DNA from: Okeania sp. SIO1I7 | GTDB lineage: Bacteria > Cyanobacteriota > Cyanobacteriia > Cyanobacteriales > Microcoleaceae | DNA: 64,000 bases | Assembly (NCBI GenBank): GCA_010672585.1 | Contig: JAAHGF010000001.1 | Location: 533,884 to 597,883, forward strand | Direction of reading: 5' to 3' | Shown here: positions 1 to 10,670 of the stretch, piece after piece | How the letters are laid out: every line of letters starts with the position of its first letter | How positions within the stretch are numbered: position 1 is the first letter of the stretch | Position numbers and translations under genes: made by a program | Notes under the pieces: generated by a model | Seen by the model: only the letters and a program-made list of their open reading frames with translations | What the model was told of the DNA's origin: nothing | The model's database searches: none

Positions 1-631
1 TTTATCGATTTGAATGTAAATGAAAGTTCTTTAGGAGATTATAAGCTTGCTTAACGAGTATAAGTTGTTTCTTTACAATTATTAAAATTTCTTTAGAACA
101 ACTTAATCAGCTATTGTTGCTTATCTCACGGTAAGAAAAAAAAGTCAAGACCGATCGCGAGAAAATTTACAATTCTCAAAGTTAACTTATAGCAGGGAAC
201 AGGGAACAGTGACAAAAGCTTTTCTCTGTCTCAGTTTCATCATCAATCTCTGTCAAACACCAATTCTTTCCTTGCTATATTTTTAACATAACTTAATTAA
301 GTATTTTTGCTCAATTTTCTAGCATATAGAAAAAGTCAAGACTTATGACCGGAAAGTTTACAATTCTCAAAGTTAACTATTCTTTGAAAACTTTAAATTT
401 GACTAGACAACTAGACTATAAGGACTTTTTTACATTTTGAAAAGCTCTAATATTGTTCGCCATACTCTAGATTAATTAATACCAATTTCATCAAAAAACA
501 AAAAACTAAAAAAAGTAGTTAATCCCCATCAATAGCAAAAATATTGATTTTAATGAGAAAATCATCATAAACAACAAAAAACTGAGAAAACAAATATCAA
601 TGTTAACTCTCAATTTATAGGAGTATAGTCC
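1..631. other. Non-coding leader with a ~48-bp direct repeat
   Basis: No convincing gene. A segment of about 48 bp starting AAAAAGTCAAGAC and ending CTCAAAGTTAACT occurs at about 137-187 and again, with a few changes, at about 330-378. Between them lies a copy of the short dispersed repeat built on CAGGGAACAGGGAACAG (about 192-212). The duplicated segment may be promoter-side DNA of the lipoprotein gene that follows, but no promoter motif is clear. Confidence 0.5.
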
Positions 632-3016
632 GTGCTTAATATAAACTTGCCAAGAATATACGGCAGTCTGATTTTGGTTTTACAGAAAATATCCTCAAGA
701 AAGTACATCAGTATAATGCATCGCCGACAGATGCACTTATTAGGACACGAGAAGAGGGAACAGGAAACAAAGGTAAGAATTTTAGACTCTTTATCTATTT
801 TTCGATTTTTGACAAATCATCTAAAGTGGCTATATCAAAGAAAATTATTAACACTTATAATAGTGGTAGTTTTAACTTCCGGTTTGGTCAGTTGTAGCGA
901 TCGCTTCTCTGAGCTACCTCAACTTAGCGCAGAAAAAGCTGTAACGACTTCTAGCTCTAAAATATTTGAAGTTTCGCCACCAGAAATAATTCAACAACTG
1001 CGTCAAGCGATCGACATCTACAAACCACAAGTTACAATACAAAGTCCTCAACCAGAGCAAATATTTGAAGACAATACTATTACAGTGCAACTCCAGGTGA
1101 AAGACCTACCTATATTTAAGTCAGAATTAGATTTAGGACTTTATGTAGAGGTAATTTTAGACAACAAACCTTATAAAAAAATCTATGACCTAAATCAACC
1201 CCTGATTTTATCAGACTTAGAACCTGGTACTCATACTCTCAAAGTTTTTGCTTGTCGTCCGTGGGATGAAAGTTTTAAGAATGAAGGTGCTTATGCTCAA
1301 ACAACTTTTCACATTTTCACTAAAACCACGAATAATAATCCTGCTCCAAGTTTACCACTATTAACTTACAATAGTCCCTTGGGTGAATATGGTGCGGAAC
1401 CCATCTTGCTTGACTATTATCTTACCAATGCACCGTCGCACTTAGTAGCACAAGAAGATCCTGAAGATGAAATAGTTGATTGGCGTATTCGTGTTACGGT
1501 TAATGGAACCAGTTTTATTACCGATCAATGGCAGTCAATATATTTACAAGGGTTTCATCCAGGAAAAAATTGGATCGAGTTAGAATATATTGATGATGAG
1601 GGTAATGCTCTCAATGAGATTTATAATAGCACTATTGGTTTGATTAGTTACGAACCAGGTGGACAAGATACTCTCAGCAAAATCATCGCCGGGGAAATTT
1701 CACTGAAGGAAGTATATAGTATAGTTGACCCAGAATACATTTATGAGGAAACCCAACTAGAAGTAACTCCAGAGTTAGAAATAGAGGATATTCCTGCTAC
1801 TGAGTTAGAAGAAGTTGAACCAATAGAGGATGTTACTACTGAAGTAGAAGAAATTGAAGTAGAGGAAACTTTAATTGCACCAGAAATAGAGGATATTCCT
1901 GCTACTAAGTTAGAAGAAATTGAAGCAGAGGAAACATTAATTACACCAGAAGTAGAGGATATTCCTACTACTGAGTCAGAAGAAATTGAAGCAGAGGAAA
2001 CATTAATTACACCAGAAGTAGAGGATATTCCTACTACTGAGTCAGAAGAAATTGAAGTAGAGGAAACATTAATTACACCAGAAGTAGAGGATATTCCTAC
2101 TACTGAACTAGAAATAGAGGAAACTTTTACTGAAGAATCAACCTCAAAAATAGAAACTACCGAAGCAAAGGAACTACCAACAACAAAAGAAAAAATAGGT
2201 GGATTTGTGAATCGTTTTAGAGATAGATTTAAAGGTCTTATAAATAAGGTTACCGAAAAACAGAAATCAGAAACTCTAGACACAATAGAAAAACCAAATG
2301 TAGAAGAAAATTTCAATCCATCAGAAAAATCTGAAGTTGAAGATTCACTTCAGGAAAATGAGCTTCCCAGTCTACCAGAAATAGTAGAGGAAGTACCAAC
2401 AACAGAACTATTAGAAAAACTGCCTCCGCAAGAAACTTCTACTTTGACACCAAATGTAGAAGAAAGTAATGAATCAGTAGAAAATCCTTCTACTTCTATA
2501 CCTAAAGTTATAGAAGATTTTCAACAAGATACTATTCCAGATTCAGAACAAATTACCTCAGAAAAACCTGAAACTGACAGTGATGACTCTACTATTATAT
2601 CTACACCTGAAGTTGTAGAAGATTTTCAACAAGATACTATTCTAGAATCAGAACAAATTACCTCAGAAAAATCTGAAGTAGTTGTAGAACCTATTCCCAC
2701 TGAAAATGATGATTCTACTATTTATATACCTGAAGTTGTAGAAGATTTTCAGCAAGATACTATTCTAGAATCAGAACAAATTACCTCAGAAAAATCTGAA
2801 GTAGTTGTAGAACCTATTCCCACTGAAAATGATGATTCTACTATTTATATACCTGAAGTTGTAGAAGATTTTCAGCAAGATACTATTCTAGAATCAGAAC
2901 AAATTACCTCAGAAAAATCTGAAGTAGTTGTAGAACCTATTCCCACTGAAAATGATGATTCTACTATTTATATACCTGAAGTTGTAGAAGATTTTCAGCA
3001 AGATACTACTCCATAA
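632..3016 (+). CDS. Putative lipoprotein with Ig-like N-terminal region and acidic tandem repeats
   Basis: Unrecognised 794-residue protein. The GTG start has AGGAG at 619-623, 8 nt upstream; an alternative ATG lies at 716. A hydrophobic segment (LLTLIIVVVLTSGLVSC) ends in a lipobox-like Leu-Val-Ser-Cys near residue 88, so the protein is probably a lipoprotein with a long cytoplasmic extension, or starts later than marked. Residues about 120-360 look like two beta-rich, Ig-like modules. The C-terminal half is very acidic and made of repeats rich in Glu, Thr, Pro, Ile and Val: 22-residue units, then 41-residue units. A small basic island with GGFVNRFRDRFKG separates them. The reading frame ends abruptly inside a 41-residue unit, and the remaining repeat DNA continues after the stop. 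Secreted, surface-linked function is an inference from composition only. Confidence 0.75.
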   Translation: MLNINLPRIYGSLILVLQKISSRKYISIMHRRQMHLLGHEKREQETKVRILDSLSIFRFLTNHLKWLYQRKLLTLIIVVVLTSGLVSCSDRFSELPQLSAEKAVTTSSSKIFEVSPPEIIQQLRQAIDIYKPQVTIQSPQPEQIFEDNTITVQLQVKDLPIFKSELDLGLYVEVILDNKPYKKIYDLNQPLILSDLEPGTHTLKVFACRPWDESFKNEGAYAQTTFHIFTKTTNNNPAPSLPLLTYNSPLGEYGAEPILLDYYLTNAPSHLVAQEDPEDEIVDWRIRVTVNGTSFITDQWQSIYLQGFHPGKNWIELEYIDDEGNALNEIYNSTIGLISYEPGGQDTLSKIIAGEISLKEVYSIVDPEYIYEETQLEVTPELEIEDIPATELEEVEPIEDVTTEVEEIEVEETLIAPEIEDIPATKLEEIEAEETLITPEVEDIPTTESEEIEAEETLITPEVEDIPTTESEEIEVEETLITPEVEDIPTTELEIEETFTEESTSKIETTEAKELPTTKEKIGGFVNRFRDRFKGLINKVTEKQKSETLDTIEKPNVEENFNPSEKSEVEDSLQENELPSLPEIVEEVPTTELLEKLPPQETSTLTPNVEESNESVENPSTSIPKVIEDFQQDTIPDSEQITSEKPETDSDDSTIISTPEVVEDFQQDTILESEQITSEKSEVVVEPIPTENDDSTIYIPEVVEDFQQDTILESEQITSEKSEVVVEPIPTENDDSTIYIPEVVEDFQQDTILESEQITSEKSEVVVEPIPTENDDSTIYIPEVVEDFQQDTTP
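1949..2114 (+). repeat. 66-bp in-frame tandem repeats
   Basis: Three near-identical 66-bp (22-codon) units begin at 1949, 2015 and 2081, with a more diverged one before them. They encode acidic PEVEDIPTTE-type repeats. The unit length is a multiple of three, so copy number can change without breaking the frame. Confidence 0.9.
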
Positions 3017-3100
3017 TCAGAACAAATTATGGAGCAAAAACCTGAAGTAGTTGTGGAGTTTATCTCACCTGAAAGTGATGATTCTATACAATAAATTACT
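2609..3100 (+). repeat. 123-bp in-frame tandem repeats
   Basis: Units of exactly 123 bp (41 codons) start at 2609, 2732, 2855 and 2978, and a degenerate one starts at 2504. The 2732 and 2855 units are almost identical in DNA, which indicates recent duplication or gene conversion. The last unit carries the stop codon and its repeat sequence goes on beyond it. Confidence 0.9.
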
Positions 3101-3154
3101 GAAGAAATTGAATCTGAAAATTCTCTTTATTCTCCAGAAGAGATAACAGAATAA
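3014..3154 (+). pseudogene. Decayed in-frame tail of the lipoprotein gene
   Basis: The reading frame stays recognisable past the stop at 3014-3016. The repeat codons LESEQ (CTA GAA TCA) have become P-stop-SEQ (CCA TAA TCA), so GAA has become TAA. The frame then reads SEQIMEQKPEVVVEF and SPESDDSIQ, another TAA, ITEEIESENSLYSPEEITE and a final TAA near 3152. The original protein was probably about 45 residues longer. Confidence 0.65.
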
Positions 3155-3281
3155 ATTTCTATTTACAGTAATTTAAAGGCAAATAAATCACTTATAGAGA
3201 TGTTATATAAAACGCCTCTATAAGTGACAAATATCCAGTATTAATAAGCCTTAATAACATATTCCAAGACAAAATTAATAG

Positions 3282-3328
3282 CTGATAGCTGACAGCTGTT
3301 TGCGCAGCATTCCGTAGGAAATGCTTAC
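3282..3328. repeat. Dispersed repeat family E (AGCTGTTTGCGCAGCATTCC)
   Basis: Short interspersed repeat with the core AGCTGTTTGCGCAGCATTCC followed by GTAGGAAATGCTTAC, usually preceded by AGCTGATAGCTGAC-like DNA. ATTCC and GGAAT/GGAAATGC give it an internal hairpin. Other copies lie at about 4241-4263, 4372-4410, 6263-6310 (inverted), 6452-6501, 7375-7432, 35251-35279 and 35297-35330. No coding capacity; all copies are between genes. Confidence 0.8.
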
Positions 3329-3967
3329 TTAATAACTGTTATAATAAATAACTGCAGCTTTTGATTTACGCTTTTCCCAGTTAGCAATTTCCAGCAAAGG
3401 ACGTTCGGTGAATTCTGTGACATAACCTATACATAAATAGGCGATTAATTCATTTTCTGGAGGAGCATTGAGAATAATTTTCACCTCTTTTTCATCTAAA
3501 ATACTTACCCAACCCACACCTATATTTTCAGCTCTAGCCATCAACCACAAGTTTTGAATTGCCAGACAAACACTGTACGGTCCAACTTTATCCGTACTCG
3601 TTTGACCCATAACAGGATTAGGTGAGGGTTTATAGAACACAGCAATATTAACAGGAGTTATGGTAATTCCTTCCAATTGAAGCTGATTATAGAAAGGTTT
3701 ATTTTTGAATATCTCTTTGGCTTTTTCATTTTCTTTTTCAAAAGATGTTTTGATTTGAGTTTTAATTGATGGGTCACGAATAATTACAAATTCCCATGGC
3801 TGAGAAAAACCTACTGAAGGAGCATTCAAAGCAGCGAATAGCAAGCGTTCGATTGTTGTATCAGGAATTTCTTGACTAATGAAATTTTCCCCAAATTCTG
3901 TTCGGCGATGAATAATAATATCTTTCAAGATTTGACGTTCTTTTTCTGTAAACAATTTACCTTTCAT
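3329..3967 (-). CDS. bluB: BluB-like 5,6-dimethylbenzimidazole synthase (nitroreductase fold)
   Basis: A 212-residue flavin enzyme of the nitroreductase superfamily. BluB breaks down reduced FMN with O2 to make 5,6-dimethylbenzimidazole, the lower ligand of vitamin B12. The ATG at 3967 is chosen because GGAGGT (complement of 3975-3980) lies 7 nt upstream. Family hallmarks are NAPSVGFSQPWEF near residues 48-60, YSVCLAIQNLWLMARA near 131-145 and GVGWVSIL near 150-157. The last holds the conserved serine (S155; Ser167 in the rhizobial enzyme). The N-terminal motif reads HRRTEF where BluB has R-R-D: the catalytic Asp32 position is Thr23 here, followed by Glu. The protein may therefore be a divergent BluB, or a related nitroreductase that does not make DMB. 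It stands alone between repeat blocks, with no cobalamin genes nearby. Confidence 0.75.
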   Translation of the reverse strand: MKGKLFTEKERQILKDIIIHRRTEFGENFISQEIPDTTIERLLFAALNAPSVGFSQPWEFVIIRDPSIKTQIKTSFEKENEKAKEIFKNKPFYNQLQLEGITITPVNIAVFYKPSPNPVMGQTSTDKVGPYSVCLAIQNLWLMARAENIGVGWVSILDEKEVKIILNAPPENELIAYLCIGYVTEFTERPLLEIANWEKRKSKAAVIYYNSY

Positions 3968-4456
3968 ACAATTTACCTCCAAGAATTATGCGGTCTTTCC
4001 TATGTGAAAATCAATTACTTACTTCTTCTGAAATAGATAATCAAAAGTTTATCTAAATTTAATCATTGCTTCGGTAGCTTAGGAAACGCTATAATCTTTT
4101 TATAGCAATTCTAAATGATTTGTAAAAAATCTAAAAATATATAGAAACTCTAAAATTCTTATCCTTGTTAGCTAGTTCCAAAAGATTTTATATTGCAAAA
4201 AATATAACTGCTATATACTTTTAAAAAGCATTTACTGAAAGAATGCTCCGCAAACAGCTATCGGCGTTTAGCAGTCAGCTTTTGAGAAGGGATACGTTAC
4301 CCTTCCTAAAATTGACTTCATAAAAAGTAGGAGATTTAAACCCAAGCTTTTCGCTGAAAGCTGACCGCTGAACTGCTGTTTGCGCAGCATTCTGCCAGGA
4401 AACGCTTTTTAAGCATACCTTGAAAAAATTTATAAAATCTGAGAAATATTTTATTT
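3968..4456. other. Intergenic region with family E repeats
   Basis: Divergent spacer between bluB (-) and ribBA (+). It is AT-rich, with two partial family E repeats at about 4241-4263 and 4372-4410. I see no FMN riboswitch signature in front of ribBA and no convincing small gene. Confidence 0.5.
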
Positions 4457-6217
<1,761 letters not shown>

Positions 6218-6573
6218 AGAAGAAGGAAAAGAAGAAAGTTTTTTGATCGCTAATTATACGTAAGCATTTCCTACGGAATGCTGCGCAAACAGCCGTCAGC
6301 CATCAGCTATTGCTTTTAGTTTACTATAAAAGCCTTATTAATTGTCTCACTACAAAAGTTGGCTCCCTTGCCCTTAAAGTCTATTTTAATTTAAACACTT
6401 TCCTATATCAGAGAGTATTGTTGCTGTTAACGTAGTTCCTCCGGAGGAGGCTAGCTGACAGCTAATAGCTGTTTGTGCAGCATTCCGCAGGAAATGCTTA
6501 CAACGTTTTTATACCCATTTTTATGATTCTATTGTTTACGAATAGAGAAATTAGTATCCGTATTTTTACTTTC

Positions 6574-6723
6574 ATATCATGTCCGGTAGCATCGGTATTG
6601 TATAGAGAAGGTAAGGAAGAAGGAAGAAGGAAGAAGGAAGAAGCTTTAAGAGAAGGAAAAACCTTATATGGCGCTAAATATTTCCCCAATTTTATACACA
6701 AACGATACCAACGGACATGATAT
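6574..6723. mobile_element. Family C MITE-like element (TIR ATATCATGTCCG)
   Basis: About 150 bp with imperfect terminal inverted repeats of about 33 bp, starting ATATCATGTCCG and ending CGGACATGATAT. The interior is GGAAGAA heptamer repeats and has no gene. A second full copy lies at 56747-56917, and single ends occur near 17401, 31737 and 52897. It is probably a non-autonomous element mobilised by a transposase elsewhere. Confidence 0.7.
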
Positions 6724-6767
6724 CATTAGTTTTTCTGACTCTACTGAGATATAGCAACAGTAGTTAA

Positions 6768-6975
6768 TTCATTAATGGATAATTGATAATGGATAATTGA
6801 TAATTACCTCTGGTTAAAACCGTTACGGAATTGAATATAAGGAAATATTATTTCTTCTCTTGGTTGATTGGATATGGTTAGGAAACCTATCTATCCCTCA
6901 ACCGCTTTTTTCCCCTTAAAAGGGAAGGCTTTAAACCAGAATTATTTAATTATTAATTAGTTAATTATTAGGTAA
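6768..6975. repeat. Family B AT-rich interspersed element
   Basis: Made of TTAATTATTAATTA/GATAATGGATAATT tracts, a TACCTCT...GAAGAGG segment and the block CCCCTTAAAAGGGG followed by AGGCTTTAAACC. Other copies: 14640-14758, 23115-23263, 31557-31686, 44858-44998 and partial 50428-50556. The parts keep the same order, which suggests a MITE-like family rather than chance AT-rich DNA. Confidence 0.65.
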
Positions 6976-7156
6976 AATAATAAATAAATAAGCTCAAGAA
7001 TTAAAGTATACTTCACGCTTTCTGGGAAGAGCTATATTGCCCTATTCGCAATAAAAGAACAAAGTTTTTAGGTAAGCATTAAGCTATTAGCAGTCAGCTA
7101 TCAGCAATAAGTAATAAGTAATAAGTAATAAATAATAAGTTCTAAGGTTTAGTCAT

Positions 7157-7280
7157 ATAGAATCCGGTTATATAGTATATGTTGATAATTCTATAATTAC
7201 TTAAATATTTAATCTCCCCCCACTCCCCTTACTCCCCTACTTCCAACTATACAATAACTATTCAACCGGATTCTATATCA
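7157..7280. mobile_element. Family D MITE-like element (TIR ATAGAATCCGGTT)
   Basis: About 124 bp, starting ATAGAATCCGGTTATATAG and ending AACCGGATTCTATAT: clear terminal inverted repeats around a C/T-rich core. The only other copy seen is 23642-23750, where its end provides the start codon of a nuclease gene. Confidence 0.7.
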
Positions 7281-7651
7281 GGGGACTTTACCAGTAATTT
7301 TTATTCTTTCCTCAATTTCAAAGGTTGCTTTTATCTTCCTCAAAATTAATAGCTGAAGTCCGCAGTTCCGACCTAGGAGGCTAGCTAATAGCTGACGGCT
7401 GTTTGCGCAGTATTCCGTAGGAAATGCTTACATTTTTAGATATATCTAGATTTACCTTTTCAAATCAAATCTAGTTAATACTAAAATTCAACAAATCAAG
7501 TTTTGTTATGTCTAGTTGAATACCCACAAATCAGGCTTATGAGGTAACAGGAAACACCTAAACTAGGGGAAATTCGAGAGACTGTATCTGGAGAGAGAAG
7601 AACATTTTTCCGGTTGTGTGAGTGCCTATTTTAATGAGGCTTGATATTTAG

Positions 7652-8323
7652 ATATCAATTTTGCCAGCTCATTTCCCAGTAAGTGAAACATTATTTTTGA
7701 GAAAAACCCCCAAAATGACTATTGCGACATACGCAATAAAAGAATAGAAGCCATAATATACCTAGACTTGAAAAATAAAATTACACCACCTTAACACTAA
7801 ATTCCCAAAATAAAGTTACATATCAATCTTTCCAGCTCATTTGGGAGTAAGTGAAACATTATTTTTTAGAAAAAACCCCAAAATGACTATTGCGACATAC
7901 GCAATAAAAGAACAGAAGCCATAATATACCAAGACTTGAAAAATAAAATTACACCACCTTAACACTAAATTCCCAAAATAAAGTTACATATCAATCTTTC
8001 CAGCTCATTTCCGACCAAGTAAAACATTATTTTTTAGAAAAACCCCCAAAATGACTATTGCGACATACGCAATAAAAGAATAGAAGCCATAATATACCAA
8101 GACTTGAAAAATAAAATTACACCACCTTAACACTAAATTCCCAAAATAAAGTTACATATCAATCTTTCCAGCTCATTTGGGAGTAAGTAAAACATTATTT
8201 TTTAGAAAAACCCCCAAAATGACTATTGCGACATACGCAATAAAAGAACAGAAGCGATAATATACCAAGACTTGAAAAATAAAATTAAACCGCCTTAACA
8301 CTAAATTCCCAAAATAAAGTTAC
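7652..8323. repeat. Four tandem 168-bp repeats upstream of phoX
   Basis: Four full units of exactly 168 bp; the marker CCAGCTC falls at 7664, 7832, 8000 and 8168. Units differ by only a few bases. Each holds a perfect hairpin TATTGCG-ACATA-CGCAATA, an AATGACTATTGCG block and the segment TTACACCACCTTAACAC followed by TAAATTCCCAAAATAAAG. There is no open frame, no spacer and no CRISPR-like organisation. The array ends 136 bp before the phosphatase start, so a multi-copy regulatory region is a reasonable inference. The CTTAAC-centred part only weakly resembles a cyanobacterial Pho box. Confidence 0.9.
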
Positions 8324-8459
8324 AAATACTATCCATTTAATACTATTGAAAAAAAGTCTACTACAAAAAAGAAAAGAATACATACTATGCCTAATTATCC
8401 CTTTCCAAAAAGTATCAATCGACGCTATATTAAAAATCGTCAAACTTATTACTTTTTCT

Positions 8460-10670
8460 ATGAACCTTAAACGTAGAGAATTCCTTATATTTCTTGGAGC
8501 TACTGCAGGAACAATAACCCTTGGTTCCTGTCAAAAACAATCATCTACTCCAGCAATTGAAAAATCTCCAATTAATGGAACTTCTACCAACAATATTAAT
8601 TTCCAACCAGTTAAAGGTCCAATGCCTTTAAAAACAAATAATCAAGAATTAAAAATAGAAAATTATACTAATTACGAAGTAGTAGATGATTTAATAATTC
8701 CAGAAGGTTTTACTTACGATGTTATTGGGTCATGGGGTGACAAAATAGGTGATTCACGTTTTGGCTACAATAACGACTATCTTTCCTACATTGAAACGGG
8801 TAAAAATGAAGGATTATTAACCATAAACTTTGAATATATTAGTCCTTTGCCTTGGGTAACAACTTATCAAACAGTTATTGGTAAATCTATGCCTTTTGCA
8901 GAATTAGCAACAGCATTTAGACAGGCAGGAAAATCAGGAATTAGTTCAGAAGAATTACTTGAAAAATCCCTGAAACAAAAGATTATCGCAATAGCTAAAG
9001 AAGCAATGATTGATATGGGAATAGGTGTAATTTCCATACGTCGCGAACCCGATGGAAAATGGGTAAGAACAAATTCAAAATTTGACCGTAGAATAACAGG
9101 TATTTCAGGATTAGAAGACGGGCGTTATTTAAAATCAACAGGACCAGCAGTAGCAGTTTTTAATAAAGGGAAAGGCAAAGGTTATAACGATCAATTAGGC
9201 GATCGCATCATTGGTAGTTTTGCTAACTGTGCAGGTGGGACTACACCTTGGGGAACAGTATTTAGCGCCGAAGAAAATTTTCAAAATTATGTGATAGAAC
9301 CAGTCTATTCTGATGGTACTTCTGTTGACCCGGTCAGAGAAAAATCTCTCTTTATTGGTGAAAGAGGAGTCGCAGGTCTGGGAAGTGCATTTGGTTTAGC
9401 TGGTAATAAGTATGGTTGGATGGTAGAAGTAGACCCAGCTAACCCTGACGACTATGGTACAAAACATACTTGGTTAGGTCGTTATCGCCACGAAGCAGTA
9501 GGTATTAGGGTAGAAACTGATAAACCATTAGCATTTTATTCCGGATGCGATCGCCGTAGTGGTCATCTATATAAATTTGTGAGTAAAGGTACAGTAAAAG
9601 ACCCCACTGATAAAGCTAACTCTCAACTTTTGAAAGATGGGATGTTGTACGGGGCTAAATTTAATCCTGATGGTACAGGTAGTTGGATTTCCCTGCAACC
9701 TGATACTCCTGTGAATCCAGATTTACCAGAAGTCCACGTTAACAATATGATTAATCTACCCCAAAGACCTGATGGTGGTAGCTTCAAAGCGATAACTGCT
9801 CAAGAAGTAGAAAGGTTCAAGCAGAAATATAAAACTCTGGGGGACTTGTATGAAGGTAATGCGGACGAGAAACAAGGAGCTATTCTCATTGATGCTCATC
9901 TAGCTGCTAATGCTGCTGGCGTTACTTGTACAGCACGTCCCGAAGATACTCAGGTAGATAAAAATGGTAACTTATTTATTGCCTTTACCTCCGGGTCTCC
10001 CAGTAAATCTGATGGTAGTCCAGACAAACGTATATTTAAAGGTCAGGATGATGAAGCTTACGAATTTGGTTGGATTATGCGTTTGAGTGAGGATGATAAT
10101 CAACCAGATGCTATGACATTTAGTTGGCAAATGTTTGCTACTGGGGGCGAACCTATGGAGGGTGGACTGGGATTTTCTAATCCTGACAATTTAGAATTTG
10201 ATGAACAAGGTAATCTGTGGATGGTGACAGATATTAGTACCAGTAAGCATAATAAAATAGTGCCAATGAATCGAATGGGTAAGGATGGTAAATCTGTAGA
10301 CCAGTCTACTCTTTGTGGTTTATTTGGTAATAATTCTATCTGGTATCTTCCCACTTCTGGTTCTAATGCTGGAGAAGCTTATTTGTTTGGAATAGCGCCA
10401 ACAGAAAGTGAAACTTGTGGGCCTTTCTTTACCAAAGACCAGAAAACCTTGTTTCTAGCTATTCAACATCCAGGGGAATATAACGGCATTCGCCAGAATA
10501 TGGCTTCAGAAACTCGTCAGTTGGCAATGAAAACGACAGATGGTTCAGATTTTGTCCAGACTCGTACTGTGCCTATGGGGTCTAACTGGCCAACTAAACA
10601 AGTTAACGATTCTCCGAAACCTTCAGTTGTAGCTATTCGTCGATTGGATTCAACACCAATTACTTCATAG
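8460..10670 (+). CDS. phoX: PhoX-family alkaline phosphatase (DUF839), Tat-exported lipoprotein
   Basis: 736 residues from the ATG at 8460. I chose it because it begins a twin-arginine signal: NLKRREFLIFLGATAG then TLGSC, giving RRxFL plus a lipobox-like cysteine. An upstream in-frame ATG at 8346 would bury this signal. PhoX enzymes are Ca/Fe-dependent phosphomonoesterases that release phosphate from organic phosphorus outside the cytoplasm. Family motifs seen include NCAGGTTPWGT with the likely iron-binding Cys, SAEENFQ, GWMVEVDP, GRYRHEAVG, YSGCDRRSGHLYKFVS and FSNPDNLEFDEQGNLWM. No clear Shine-Dalgarno. The gene stands alone, preceded by the 4 x 168 bp array and followed by a MITE. Regulation by phosphate is expected for the family but not proven by any box here. 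Confidence 0.9.
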   Translation: MNLKRREFLIFLGATAGTITLGSCQKQSSTPAIEKSPINGTSTNNINFQPVKGPMPLKTNNQELKIENYTNYEVVDDLIIPEGFTYDVIGSWGDKIGDSRFGYNNDYLSYIETGKNEGLLTINFEYISPLPWVTTYQTVIGKSMPFAELATAFRQAGKSGISSEELLEKSLKQKIIAIAKEAMIDMGIGVISIRREPDGKWVRTNSKFDRRITGISGLEDGRYLKSTGPAVAVFNKGKGKGYNDQLGDRIIGSFANCAGGTTPWGTVFSAEENFQNYVIEPVYSDGTSVDPVREKSLFIGERGVAGLGSAFGLAGNKYGWMVEVDPANPDDYGTKHTWLGRYRHEAVGIRVETDKPLAFYSGCDRRSGHLYKFVSKGTVKDPTDKANSQLLKDGMLYGAKFNPDGTGSWISLQPDTPVNPDLPEVHVNNMINLPQRPDGGSFKAITAQEVERFKQKYKTLGDLYEGNADEKQGAILIDAHLAANAAGVTCTARPEDTQVDKNGNLFIAFTSGSPSKSDGSPDKRIFKGQDDEAYEFGWIMRLSEDDNQPDAMTFSWQMFATGGEPMEGGLGFSNPDNLEFDEQGNLWMVTDISTSKHNKIVPMNRMGKDGKSVDQSTLCGLFGNNSIWYLPTSGSNAGEAYLFGIAPTESETCGPFFTKDQKTLFLAIQHPGEYNGIRQNMASETRQLAMKTTDGSDFVQTRTVPMGSNWPTKQVNDSPKPSVVAIRRLDSTPITS

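Larger units (their letters stand above)
6218..7651. other. 1.4-kb repeat-filled intergenic region
   Basis: No gene is supported; an 81-codon frame at 6475-6720 is made of repeat sequence. Contents in order: AGTCAGG and GGAAGAA heptamers, inverted family E (6263-6310), family E (6452-6501) beside the palindrome CCTCCGGAGG (near 6438), a family C MITE, a family B element, short TAAGTAA repeats near 7110-7140, a family D MITE, and family E again (7375-7432). A GCAATAAAAGAACA segment near 7050 resembles part of the 168-bp unit that follows. Confidence 0.6.

Noticed and set aside
1741..2316. 191-codon minus-strand frame rich in Ser and Val
   Set aside because: Mirror of the acidic repeats of the lipoprotein gene on the opposite strand.
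4300..4456. FMN riboswitch before ribBA
   Set aside because: The conserved FMN-aptamer blocks (AGGGGC...GATGG type) are not visible; the region is a family E repeat plus AT-rich DNA.
6475..6720. 81-codon open frame
   Set aside because: Starts in a family E repeat and runs through a family C MITE; no ribosome-binding site.
7652..8323. CRISPR array
   Set aside because: Units are 168 bp and contiguous with no unique spacers; no cas genes are present.
8300..8460. Confident Pho box before phoX
   Set aside because: The CTTAACAC/TTACACC segments match the consensus only partly and the spacing is uneven; kept only as a hypothesis.
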